Position numbers and translations under genes: made by a program. The notes below the pieces were generated by a model. The model saw only the letters and a list, made by a program, of their open reading frames with translations, was not told the origin of the DNA and ran no database searches. Shown here one piece after another: positions 1 to 4,961 of a stretch of 6,386 nt of DNA. Numbering within the stretch: position 1 is the stretch's first letter; every line of letters begins with the position of its first letter. The DNA comes from Myroides sp. (lineage in GTDB: Bacteria > Bacteroidota > Bacteroidia > Flavobacteriales > Flavobacteriaceae), in NCBI GenBank assembly GCA_018384465.1, contig JAHAYQ010000181.1, positions 1 through 6,386 of the forward strand. Direction: 5' to 3'.

Positions 1-4
1 TTTG

Positions 5-78
5 TGATCCAGTCAGGATTCGAACCTGAGACCTACTGCTTAGAAGGCAGTTGCTCTATCCAGCTGAGCTACTGGACC
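5..78 (-). tRNA. tRNA-Arg (anticodon TCT)
   Basis: Reads AGA arginine codons. On the minus strand a full 74-nt cloverleaf folds: a 7-bp acceptor stem GGTCCAG/CTGGATC with one G-T pair, a D arm GCTC/GAGC, an anticodon stem ACTGC/GCAGT with loop CTTCTAA, and a T arm TCAGG-TTCGAAT-CCTGA. The discriminator base is A. The 3' CCA is not encoded (the next bases are CAA), so it must be added by the CCA-adding enzyme. It is the last of the three tRNAs visible here; the transcript may continue past the left edge. It lies 28 nt after tRNA-Pro. Confidence 0.97.
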
Positions 79-106
79 GAACCTTAAACACTGGTGTTTA
101 AATTTG

Positions 107-181
107 TCGGGGTGGCAGGATTCGAACCTGCGACCTCCTGGTCCCAAACCAGGCGCGATGACCGGGCTACGCTACACCCCG
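107..181 (-). tRNA. tRNA-Pro (anticodon TGG)
   Basis: Reads CCN proline codons through a TGG anticodon. The minus strand folds as a 75-nt cloverleaf: acceptor stem CGGGGTG/CACCCCG, anticodon stem CCTGG/CCAGG with loop TTTGGGA, and T arm GCAGG-TTCGAAT-CCTGC. The first pair C1-G72 and discriminator A73 are the usual identity elements of bacterial tRNA-Pro. CCA is not encoded. It is the middle gene of the cluster, 16 nt after tRNA-Ser. Plus-strand frames across it are spurious. Confidence 0.97.
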
Positions 182-197
182 ATTCGGTCATTTATTG

Positions 198-281
198 CGG
201 AGAGACAGGGATTCGAACCCTGGCGACGGTTGCCCGTCGACAGATTAGCAATCTGCTCCGTTACCACTCCGGCACCTCTCC
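198..281 (-). tRNA. tRNA-Ser (anticodon GCT)
   Basis: Reads AGC/AGU serine codons. On the minus strand it is a class II tRNA of 84 nt: acceptor stem GGAGAGG/TCTCTCC (one G-T pair), anticodon stem GCAGA/TCTGT with loop TTGCTAA, a long variable arm CGACGG-GCAA-CCGTCG, and T arm CAGGG-TTCGAAT-CCCTG. The discriminator is G, as expected for serine. The long variable arm separates it clearly from the other two. CCA is not encoded. It is the promoter-proximal gene of the cluster. Confidence 0.97.
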
Positions 282-315
282 TAACTATCCCTGATTTGTA
301 TCAGTTAAGCGGTTG

Positions 316-346
316 CAAATGTATAACGAGATTTAGGACTTTGCAA
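316..346 (-). promoter_or_regulatory. Bacteroidota-type promoter of the tRNA cluster
   Basis: On the minus strand TTG (plus 344-346), a 20-nt spacer and TACATTTG (plus 316-323) match the Bacteroidota housekeeping promoter TTG-N19-21-TAnnTTTG exactly. Transcription would start near 309, about 28 nt before tRNA-Ser. A T8A6 tract at 358-371 lies just upstream of the -33 element, where an UP-like element would be expected for a strong stable-RNA promoter; that role is inferred. Confidence 0.75.
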
Positions 347-368
347 GTAAATATTTGTTTTTTTTAAA

Positions 369-393
369 AAATCATCATGTCTAAATCATCATG
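369..393. repeat. 11-bp tandem direct repeat AAATCATCATG in the divergent intergenic region
   Basis: AAATCATCATG occurs at 369-379 and again at 383-393, separated by TCT (14-bp period). It lies upstream of the tRNA promoter and about 90 bp before the candidate thiolase promoter. It could be a protein-binding site or a chance slippage product. Apart from this repeat and the two promoters, I see no gene in 282-537, which is strongly AT-rich. Confidence 0.5.
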
Positions 394-480
394 CTATTAA
401 TAATCAGTGATATAAAAATAAAAATTATTTAATTTAAATTTTACCTAAGCAAATCCTTTTACTTCATTTGTAAAATTATC

Positions 481-512
481 TTGCAAAAAACCATATAATT
501 TTATTAAATTCG
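481..512 (+). promoter_or_regulatory. Candidate promoter of the thiolase gene
   Basis: TTG at 481-483, a 21-nt spacer, then TAAATTCG at 505-512 matches the Bacteroidota consensus TTG-N19-21-TAnnTTTG with one mismatch in the -7 box. The start of transcription would be near 519, giving a leader of about 19 nt before the ATG at 538. An alternative -7 box, TAATTTTA (496-503), has no well-spaced TTG, so it was ranked lower. Confidence 0.42.
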
Positions 513-537
513 CACTAAACAAAACATTAATAATATT

Positions 538-1716
538 ATGAACAAAAAAGTAGTAATTGTATCCGCTGCTAGAACTCCAATAGGTAGTTTTATGGGCGCA
601 TTATCTACAGTTCCTGCTCCAAAATTAGGAGCAGTAGCAATTAAAGGTGCATTAGATAAAATCAATTTAGATCCAAATAAAGTTGACGAAGTAATCATGG
701 GGAACGTAGTTCAGGCTGGTAACGGTCAAGCTCCAGCTCGTCAAGCAGCTATTTTCGCCGGCTTATCAACAAATGTAGCTTGTACTACCGTTAATAAAGT
801 GTGTGCTTCTGGTATGAAAGCTATTATGCAAGCTGCGCAAGCTATCGCTAATAATGATGCTGATATTGTTGTAGCTGGTGGTATGGAGAATATGAGTATG
901 ATTCCTCACTATGTGCAGATGAGAACCGGAGTTAAATTTGGAAACACTGCTTTTGTTGATGGAATGCAGAAAGATGGTTTATCAGATGCTTATGAAAATC
1001 AAGCAATGGGAGTGTATGCAGATGCTACAGCAACTGAGTTTAATATTACAAGAGAACAACAAGACGAGTTTGCTATCAATTCTTACAAAAAATCAGCAGC
1101 AGCTTGGGAAGCTGGTAAGTTTGATGCAGAAATAGTTCCTGTTGCTGTACCTCAACGAAGAGGCGAAGCGGTAATGGTTACTAAGGATGAAGAATTTACC
1201 AATGTAAAATTAGATAAAATTCCTGCTTTAAATCCTGCTTTTACTAAAGAAGGTACGGTAACGGCAGCAAATGCATCAACAATCAATGACGGTGCAGCAG
1301 CAGTTGTATTAATGAGCGAGGAAAAAGCTAACGAATTAGGTCTAAAACCATTGGCTTACATTAAAGGATACGCAGATGCAGCCCAAGAGCCACAATGGTT
1401 TACTACGGCGCCTGCAAAAGCGCTTCCAAAAGCTTTAGATAAAGCTGGTGTATCAATTAACGATGTAGATTTCTTTGAGTTTAACGAAGCCTTCTCGGTA
1501 GTTGGTATTGCAAATACAAAGATCTTAAAATTAGATGAAAATAAGGTAAACGTAAATGGTGGCGCAGTATCTTTAGGACACCCTCTTGGTTGTTCAGGTG
1601 CTCGTGTAGTAGTAACCTTATTAAATGTTTTAGAACAAAATAATGGTAAAATTGGTGCAGCTGCTATTTGTAATGGCGGTGGAGGAGCATCAGCTATTGT
1701 TATTGAAAAAATCTAA
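538..1716 (+). CDS. Acetyl-CoA C-acetyltransferase (thiolase family, class II)
   Basis: Cytosolic thiolase of 392 aa, the normal length for the family. It should catalyse reversible condensation of two acetyl-CoA to acetoacetyl-CoA, or thiolytic cleavage of 3-ketoacyl-CoA. The N-terminal domain carries the acyl-accepting cysteine C89 in NKVCASGMKA. The C-terminal domain carries N316 in NEAF, H348 in GHPLGCSGAR and the second catalytic cysteine C378 in CNGGGG, so all active-site residues are present. The family usually has Ala, Met or similar at the place of C352; here it is Cys. The ATG at 538 gives the expected MNKKVVIVSAARTPIGSF opening; no Shine-Dalgarno is visible, as is usual in Bacteroidota. 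It appears to be monocistronic: a candidate promoter lies upstream and a strong terminator starts 12 nt after the stop. No beta-oxidation or polyhydroxybutyrate genes are adjacent, so biosynthetic versus degradative use cannot be decided. Confidence 0.95.
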   Translation: MNKKVVIVSAARTPIGSFMGALSTVPAPKLGAVAIKGALDKINLDPNKVDEVIMGNVVQAGNGQAPARQAAIFAGLSTNVACTTVNKVCASGMKAIMQAAQAIANNDADIVVAGGMENMSMIPHYVQMRTGVKFGNTAFVDGMQKDGLSDAYENQAMGVYADATATEFNITREQQDEFAINSYKKSAAAWEAGKFDAEIVPVAVPQRRGEAVMVTKDEEFTNVKLDKIPALNPAFTKEGTVTAANASTINDGAAAVVLMSEEKANELGLKPLAYIKGYADAAQEPQWFTTAPAKALPKALDKAGVSINDVDFFEFNEAFSVVGIANTKILKLDENKVNVNGGAVSLGHPLGCSGARVVVTLLNVLEQNNGKIGAAAICNGGGGASAIVIEKI

Positions 1717-1728
1717 TTAACTTTTTAT

Positions 1729-1771
1729 AAAAGATGAGAAGGTTTTTAAGTAACCTTCTCATCTTTTTTTT
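1729..1771 (+). terminator. Strong intrinsic terminator after the thiolase gene
   Basis: A perfect 16-bp stem, AAAAGATGAGAAGGTT (1729-1744) pairing with AACCTTCTCATCTTTT (1752-1767), with a 7-nt loop and a run of eight T at 1764-1771. It starts 12 nt after the thiolase stop and ends 10 nt before the next start codon. An in-frame ATG at 1734 lies inside the left arm, so a longer reading of the following gene would use terminator sequence as coding sequence. Confidence 0.92.
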
Positions 1772-1781
1772 AAATCTAAAT

Positions 1782-2540
1782 ATGTACGCACTTTGTAATC
1801 TGGCAATTGTTCCGTTGCGTTTTGAACCTTCAGACCGAAGCGAATTGGTCACTCAAGTCCTTTTTGGCGAAATATTTACCATATTAGAGCAAGCTTCTAA
1901 ATGGTCTAAAATTAAATTGGCTAATGATGGATATGAAGGGTGGATCGATAACAAACAATTTATTATAATTACCGAACAGCAGTACAAAAAAATCAGTGAC
2001 AGTGCAAAATTCTACTGCGCTGATTTAATTGATTACATAACAGGAGATAACACATTGCTTCCTATTTCTTTAGGTAGCGACTTGTCGTTTTTAGAGTTTA
2101 CCGATATAAATTTTGAAAACTTACGGTTCGATGGTCATATGATCACTGGTATCCAACCAAAAACAAACTTACTACAAACTGCTTTTTTATACTTGAACGC
2201 ACCTTATTTATGGGGTGGAAAAACACCTTTTGGTATTGACTGTTCTGGACTTACACAGATGGTTTATCGTTTAAATGGCTATAATATCCCGCGCGATGCT
2301 TCTCAGCAAGCAAAAATAGGTGAACCCTTAAGTTTTATTGAAGAAAGTGAAGTTGGTGATTTAGCTTTTTTTGATAACGAAGAGGGGCATATCATTCATG
2401 TAGGTATTATTATGGAAAACAACTACATAATACATGCGCATGGAAAAGTTCGTATTGATCGATTGGATCATCTGGGTATTTTAAATATAGATAACGGAAG
2501 ACATACACATAAACTTCGTGTGATTAAGAAAATCATATAA
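1782..2540 (+). CDS. SH3-domain NlpC/P60 (C40 family) peptidase
   Basis: Predicted peptidoglycan amidase/endopeptidase of 252 aa. Family members cut stem-peptide bonds such as D-Glu-meso-diaminopimelate. Residues 1 to about 65 look like a bacterial SH3 domain (CNLAIVPLR, then VTQVLFGE and WSKIKL, DGYEGWID). The NlpC/P60 core is about 130-252: catalytic C154 in GIDCSGLTQ, H206 in HVGII and H218 in IIHAHG; the two histidines are 12 residues apart, as in E. coli Spr (H119, H131). The frame is open back to an ATG at 1734, but that stretch is the thiolase terminator hairpin and T-tract, and MYALCNLAIVPLR resembles the start I remember for flavobacterial relatives, so 1782 is preferred. The preferred protein has no signal peptide; the longer reading would give a hydrophobic, signal-like N-terminus with no good lipobox. 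No clear promoter is visible in the 10 nt after the terminator, so expression by read-through or from within the thiolase gene is likely. Confidence 0.9.
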   Translation: MYALCNLAIVPLRFEPSDRSELVTQVLFGEIFTILEQASKWSKIKLANDGYEGWIDNKQFIIITEQQYKKISDSAKFYCADLIDYITGDNTLLPISLGSDLSFLEFTDINFENLRFDGHMITGIQPKTNLLQTAFLYLNAPYLWGGKTPFGIDCSGLTQMVYRLNGYNIPRDASQQAKIGEPLSFIEESEVGDLAFFDNEEGHIIHVGIIMENNYIIHAHGKVRIDRLDHLGILNIDNGRHTHKLRVIKKII

Positions 2541-2562
2541 GCAACATTTCTTTTAGAATGCT

Positions 2563-2570
2563 TATCTTTG
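2563..2570 (+). promoter_or_regulatory. -7 promoter element before the helicase gene
   Basis: TATCTTTG matches the Bacteroidota -7 consensus TAnnTTTG exactly. No TTG is found 19-21 nt upstream, so the -33 element is missing or weak. Transcription would begin near 2576, about 10 nt before the ATG at 2586. A TTG inside this element (2568) is in frame with the helicase, but it is better read as promoter than as a start codon. Confidence 0.55.
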
Positions 2571-2585
2571 CCAAAATATTTTTTT

Positions 2586-3932
2586 ATGGCAACTTTTGAG
2601 CAATTCAATTTACCTAAATCATTACAAAAAGCACTTGACGAATTAGGGTTTCGTCAACCCACGCCCATACAGGAAAAATCATTTAATGTAATTCTTTCTG
2701 GTAAGGATGTAATGGGAATTGCTCAAACCGGAACTGGTAAAACATTCGCCTATCTTTTACCACTCTTAAAACAGTGGAAATTTCAACCTACCGATGCTCC
2801 ACGTGTGGTGATTTTAGTACCTACCCGTGAATTGGTTGTTCAAGTAGTGGAAGAGGTTGAAAAGCTAACTCAATACATGTCAATCCGTGTCTTAGGAATA
2901 TACGGAGGCGTTAATATCAACACCCAAAGAAAAGCTGTTTATGACGGTGTAGATATTCTAGTTGGTACACCGGGTAGAACAATGGATTTAGCTTTAGACA
3001 ATGTGTTACAGTTTGATTGTTTACAAAAGTTGGTCATTGACGAGTTTGATGAAATTCTTAATTTAGGATTTCGTACGCAGTTGACAGCTATTTTAGCTAT
3101 GATGAAAGAAAAACGTCAGAACATTTTATTTTCGGCTACAATGACCGAAGAAGTAGATGAAATTCTTGACGATTATTTTAATTTTCCTGAAGAAGTATCG
3201 TTAGCACCATCGGGAACGCCGTTAGAAAAAATAAAACAGCAAGCCTATGCTACTCCTAATTTTCTTACCAAGTTAAATATTGTAAAAAACCTTTTAACGA
3301 ACGATGCTACCACATCGCGAGTATTGTTTTTTGTGAACAATAAGCGCTTAGCAGATTTTGTATTAGAACATTTAGAAGAAGATTTTCCAGAACAATTTGG
3401 TGTGATACATTCTAATAAAACACAAAATTATCGATTAAACACCATGCAGCTTTTTCAGGATGGTGAATTAAGAGGTTTAGTAACAACAGATGTAATGGCA
3501 CGCGGATTGGATATTACTGATATCACACATGTTTTTAATTTGCAGTTACCTGAAATTCCTGAACAATATATACACAGAATTGGCCGTACCGGACGCGCTG
3601 ACAAGGAAGGTTGTGCAGTTAGTTTTATCAGTCCGAAGGAAGAAGAAATGCAGTTGGAAATTGAAGAGTTGATGGACTTTGAAATTCCGATCTTAGAAAT
3701 ACCCGCAGAAGTAAAAATTGCTGAGCAACGCCTAGAGTTTGAGAAAGATCGGGTAAAGATGAAAACCAACAAACGTAAAATTGATACTGAACGCGGTGAA
3801 GCTTTTCACGAAAAGAAAGATAAAAACAAAAAAGTTAACTTGGGAGGGCCAGGTAAAAGAACTCCTCGTAAATCAGCTCCTCGCAATCGAGCGGTAGAAC
3901 GTAAACGCAACGAAAAAAGAAAGAAAAAATAA
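2586..3932 (+). CDS. DEAD-box family ATP-dependent RNA helicase with DEFD motif II
   Basis: Cytosolic RNA helicase of 448 aa, probably acting in ribosome assembly or mRNA unwinding; the exact substrate is unknown. All superfamily 2 motifs are visible: Q motif (FEQFNLPKSL to PTPIQ), motif I AQTGTGKT (46-53), Ia PTREL (79-83), Ib TPGR (128-131), II DEFD (152-155), III SAT (183-185), V TTDVMARGLDI (300-310) and VI HRIGRTGR (330-337). Motif II is DEFD rather than DEAD; the metal-binding Asp and Glu are kept. After the helicase core, from about residue 380, comes a Lys/Arg-rich tail, rising to KRKNEK-like runs at the end, likely an RNA-binding extension as in RhlE-type enzymes. The in-frame TTG at 2568 overlaps a -7 box, so the ATG at 2586 (MATFEQFNLP) is chosen. 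It lies 45 nt after the peptidase stop. The stop codon overlaps the terminator that follows. Confidence 0.94.
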   Translation: MATFEQFNLPKSLQKALDELGFRQPTPIQEKSFNVILSGKDVMGIAQTGTGKTFAYLLPLLKQWKFQPTDAPRVVILVPTRELVVQVVEEVEKLTQYMSIRVLGIYGGVNINTQRKAVYDGVDILVGTPGRTMDLALDNVLQFDCLQKLVIDEFDEILNLGFRTQLTAILAMMKEKRQNILFSATMTEEVDEILDDYFNFPEEVSLAPSGTPLEKIKQQAYATPNFLTKLNIVKNLLTNDATTSRVLFFVNNKRLADFVLEHLEEDFPEQFGVIHSNKTQNYRLNTMQLFQDGELRGLVTTDVMARGLDITDITHVFNLQLPEIPEQYIHRIGRTGRADKEGCAVSFISPKEEEMQLEIEELMDFEIPILEIPAEVKIAEQRLEFEKDRVKMKTNKRKIDTERGEAFHEKKDKNKKVNLGGPGKRTPRKSAPRNRAVERKRNEKRKKK

Positions 3933-3964
3933 AAATAAAGCTGTCTAAATGACAGCTTTATTTT
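3932..3964. terminator. Bidirectional intrinsic terminator between convergent genes
   Basis: A perfect 14-bp stem, AAAATAAAGCTGTC (3932-3945) and GACAGCTTTATTTT (3951-3964), with loop TAAAT. The T-rich right arm serves the helicase transcript. The A-rich left arm and the bases before it (A runs within 3912-3935) give U-rich RNA on the other strand, so it can also end the tonB transcript coming from the right. It is the only structure in the 41-nt gap between the two stop codons. Confidence 0.88.
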
Positions 3965-3973
3965 GTGTTAACC

Positions 3974-4855
3974 TTATCTCAATCTAAAATTGTAAACAAT
4001 TTCTCCTATTTGGTTGTTAGGCGCTGATGCTTTTGCTTCCCATTTGGTGCGCATAGCAGCGTCTTTGGCTATGTTTTGCAAGCAACTTGAACTATTGGTA
4101 GAGCCTTTAATACCCGGTAATGCGTTTACTACATTCCCGTTACGATCCACCGTAACACGTACTACTATCGTACCAGCTTCGTTACAATTGTTTTGCGGGG
4201 TTGGTCGTGTAGTAGCTCGTCTACCAGCTAAACTATAGCCATGTCCGCCACCTGTTCCCGAACCAGATCCTGCACCAATTCCCGTTCCATTACCTGTGCC
4301 GTGTCCGCCACCTGTACCACCACCTGATCCACCGTCGCCGTAATAGTTATTAGAGCTTAGTGAACCGTCTAATTTTCCTTTATTGCCAGCAACATTATCT
4401 GTTCCGTCTCCGCCAGATTTATTTCCGTTTAAACTTGATGCGGCATTCCTAACAAAATCGGAAACTTGCTGTGTTTTTGGTTGTTCTTTTACAGGTTGTG
4501 TTACTGTTTTGGTACGTTCTTTTGGGGTAGTTGTTTTTTTAACCACTGTATAATCACGCACATCGGTAGTATTTTCCTGCGCTAAAATATCTTCTTCTGA
4601 AATAATTTCTCTTCTTGCAGCGGCTGCTTTATTAGCATCAGAAACATTTAATACCTCACTTGTAAAATCGGGACCCATACCAAGGTCGCTGTCACCAAAA
4701 TTAATTTCAACACCACCTCCGCCTCCTCCAGCTAACTGTGAAGCATCTATGGTTTCAACGAAACGTATCAACAGCAAAATAATCAGCAAAATGCCCGAAA
4801 CAGCTGCGGTTATTACCATTGATTTTTTTTCTTCGTTTGTAAACTGCATCTTCAT
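3974..4855 (-). CDS. TonB-type energy transducer, flavobacterial form
   Basis: Predicted inner-membrane protein of 293 aa that would pass proton-motive energy from ExbB/ExbD to TonB-dependent outer-membrane receptors. A short cytoplasmic N-terminus (MKMQFTNEEKKS) is followed by one membrane segment at about 13-33, a Gly6 run (43-48), an acidic EINFGDSD stretch, a Lys/Pro/Thr-rich linker (107-130), a glycine-rich block (about 174-206) with TGGGHG twice, and a C-terminal domain of about 70 residues (GTIVVRVTVDRNGNVV ... NFRLR). C224 and C258 in this domain could form a disulfide; I recall a similar pair in flavobacterial relatives. The flexible middle fits a periplasm-spanning arm. ATG at 4855 is used; ATG at 4849 is equally possible. 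exbB and exbD, which I recall commonly preceding such genes, are not adjacent: the upstream neighbour is a dehydrogenase 106 nt away. A domain of this type also occurs in TonB-like proteins of other function, so the receptor partners are unknown. Confidence 0.86.
   Translation of the reverse strand: MKMQFTNEEKKSMVITAAVSGILLIILLLIRFVETIDASQLAGGGGGGVEINFGDSDLGMGPDFTSEVLNVSDANKAAAARREIISEEDILAQENTTDVRDYTVVKKTTTPKERTKTVTQPVKEQPKTQQVSDFVRNAASSLNGNKSGGDGTDNVAGNKGKLDGSLSSNNYYGDGGSGGGTGGGHGTGNGTGIGAGSGSGTGGGHGYSLAGRRATTRPTPQNNCNEAGTIVVRVTVDRNGNVVNALPGIKGSTNSSSCLQNIAKDAAMRTKWEAKASAPNNQIGEIVYNFRLR
4242..4315 (-). repeat. 14-bp direct repeat within the glycine-rich part of tonB
   Basis: TGTCCGCCACCTGT (plus strand) occurs at 4242-4255 and 4302-4315, a period of exactly 60 nt or 20 codons. 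It encodes the two TGGGHG units of the glycine-rich linker. The matching DNA and in-frame spacing suggest an internal duplication that could shorten or lengthen the linker without a frameshift. Confidence 0.7.
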
Positions 4856-4881
4856 ACGTTGTGTAAAAGCTAAATTTGAGG

Positions 4882-4889
4882 TAAATATA
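4882..4889 (-). promoter_or_regulatory. Candidate -7 element of tonB
   Basis: On the minus strand TATATTTA is one mismatch from TAnnTTTG and lies about 27 nt before the ATG at 4855. No TTG is found at the right distance, so the call is weak. A small palindrome ATATG-TG-CATAT (4894-4905) lies just upstream and might be an operator. The terminator between the dehydrogenase and tonB makes a separate tonB promoter likely. Confidence 0.35.
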
Positions 4890-4911
4890 CATTATATGTG
4901 CATATCTACAT

Positions 4912-4938
4912 AAAAAAAGCAAGTATTTCTACTTGCTT
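4912..4938 (-). terminator. Intrinsic terminator after the dehydrogenase gene
   Basis: On the minus strand a 9-bp stem, AAGCAAGTA and TACTTGCTT, closes a GAAA tetraloop and runs directly into a T-tract (plus-strand A7 at 4912-4918). It lies about 24 nt after the dehydrogenase stop, so that gene and tonB appear to be separate transcription units. Confidence 0.88.
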
Positions 4939-4961
4939 AACAAAATTTTATATTTGTGGAC

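Noticed and set aside
94..367. Two overlapping plus-strand open frames of 66 and 87 codons
   Set aside because: They are antisense to tRNA-Pro and tRNA-Ser. Peptides such as GFEPATSWS and WQDSNLRPPGPKP are well-known products of wrongly translating tRNA complements.
504..698. Minus-strand frame of 64 codons
   Set aside because: It lies opposite the start of the thiolase gene and its promoter, has no family resemblance, and is best explained as a shadow of the real gene.
938..1135. Plus-strand frame of 65 codons inside the thiolase gene
   Set aside because: An out-of-frame shadow of a complete and conserved thiolase, with low-complexity composition.
1734..1781. N-terminal extension of the NlpC/P60 protein that resembles a signal peptide
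   Set aside because: The DNA is a perfect terminator hairpin and T-tract, which accounts for the hydrophobic residues; the ALC sequence is not a good lipobox.
2539..2563. Hairpin AAGCA/TGCTT plus TTCT/AGAA as a terminator for the peptidase gene
   Set aside because: It has a 4-nt bulge and no uninterrupted T run after it, so it does not meet the usual pattern; kept only as a possible modulator.
3455..3772. Minus-strand frame of 105 codons opposite the helicase
   Set aside because: Ser/Ile-rich shadow of the helicase coding strand with no recognisable domain.
4014..4238. Plus-strand frame of 74 codons opposite tonB
   Set aside because: It is antisense to the conserved TonB C-terminal domain and shows no features of its own.
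4238..4334. Glycine-rich block as a collagen-like or phage-tail repeat
   Set aside because: There is no regular G-x-y triplet; the membrane segment before it and TonB C-terminal domain after it explain the block as a flexible linker.
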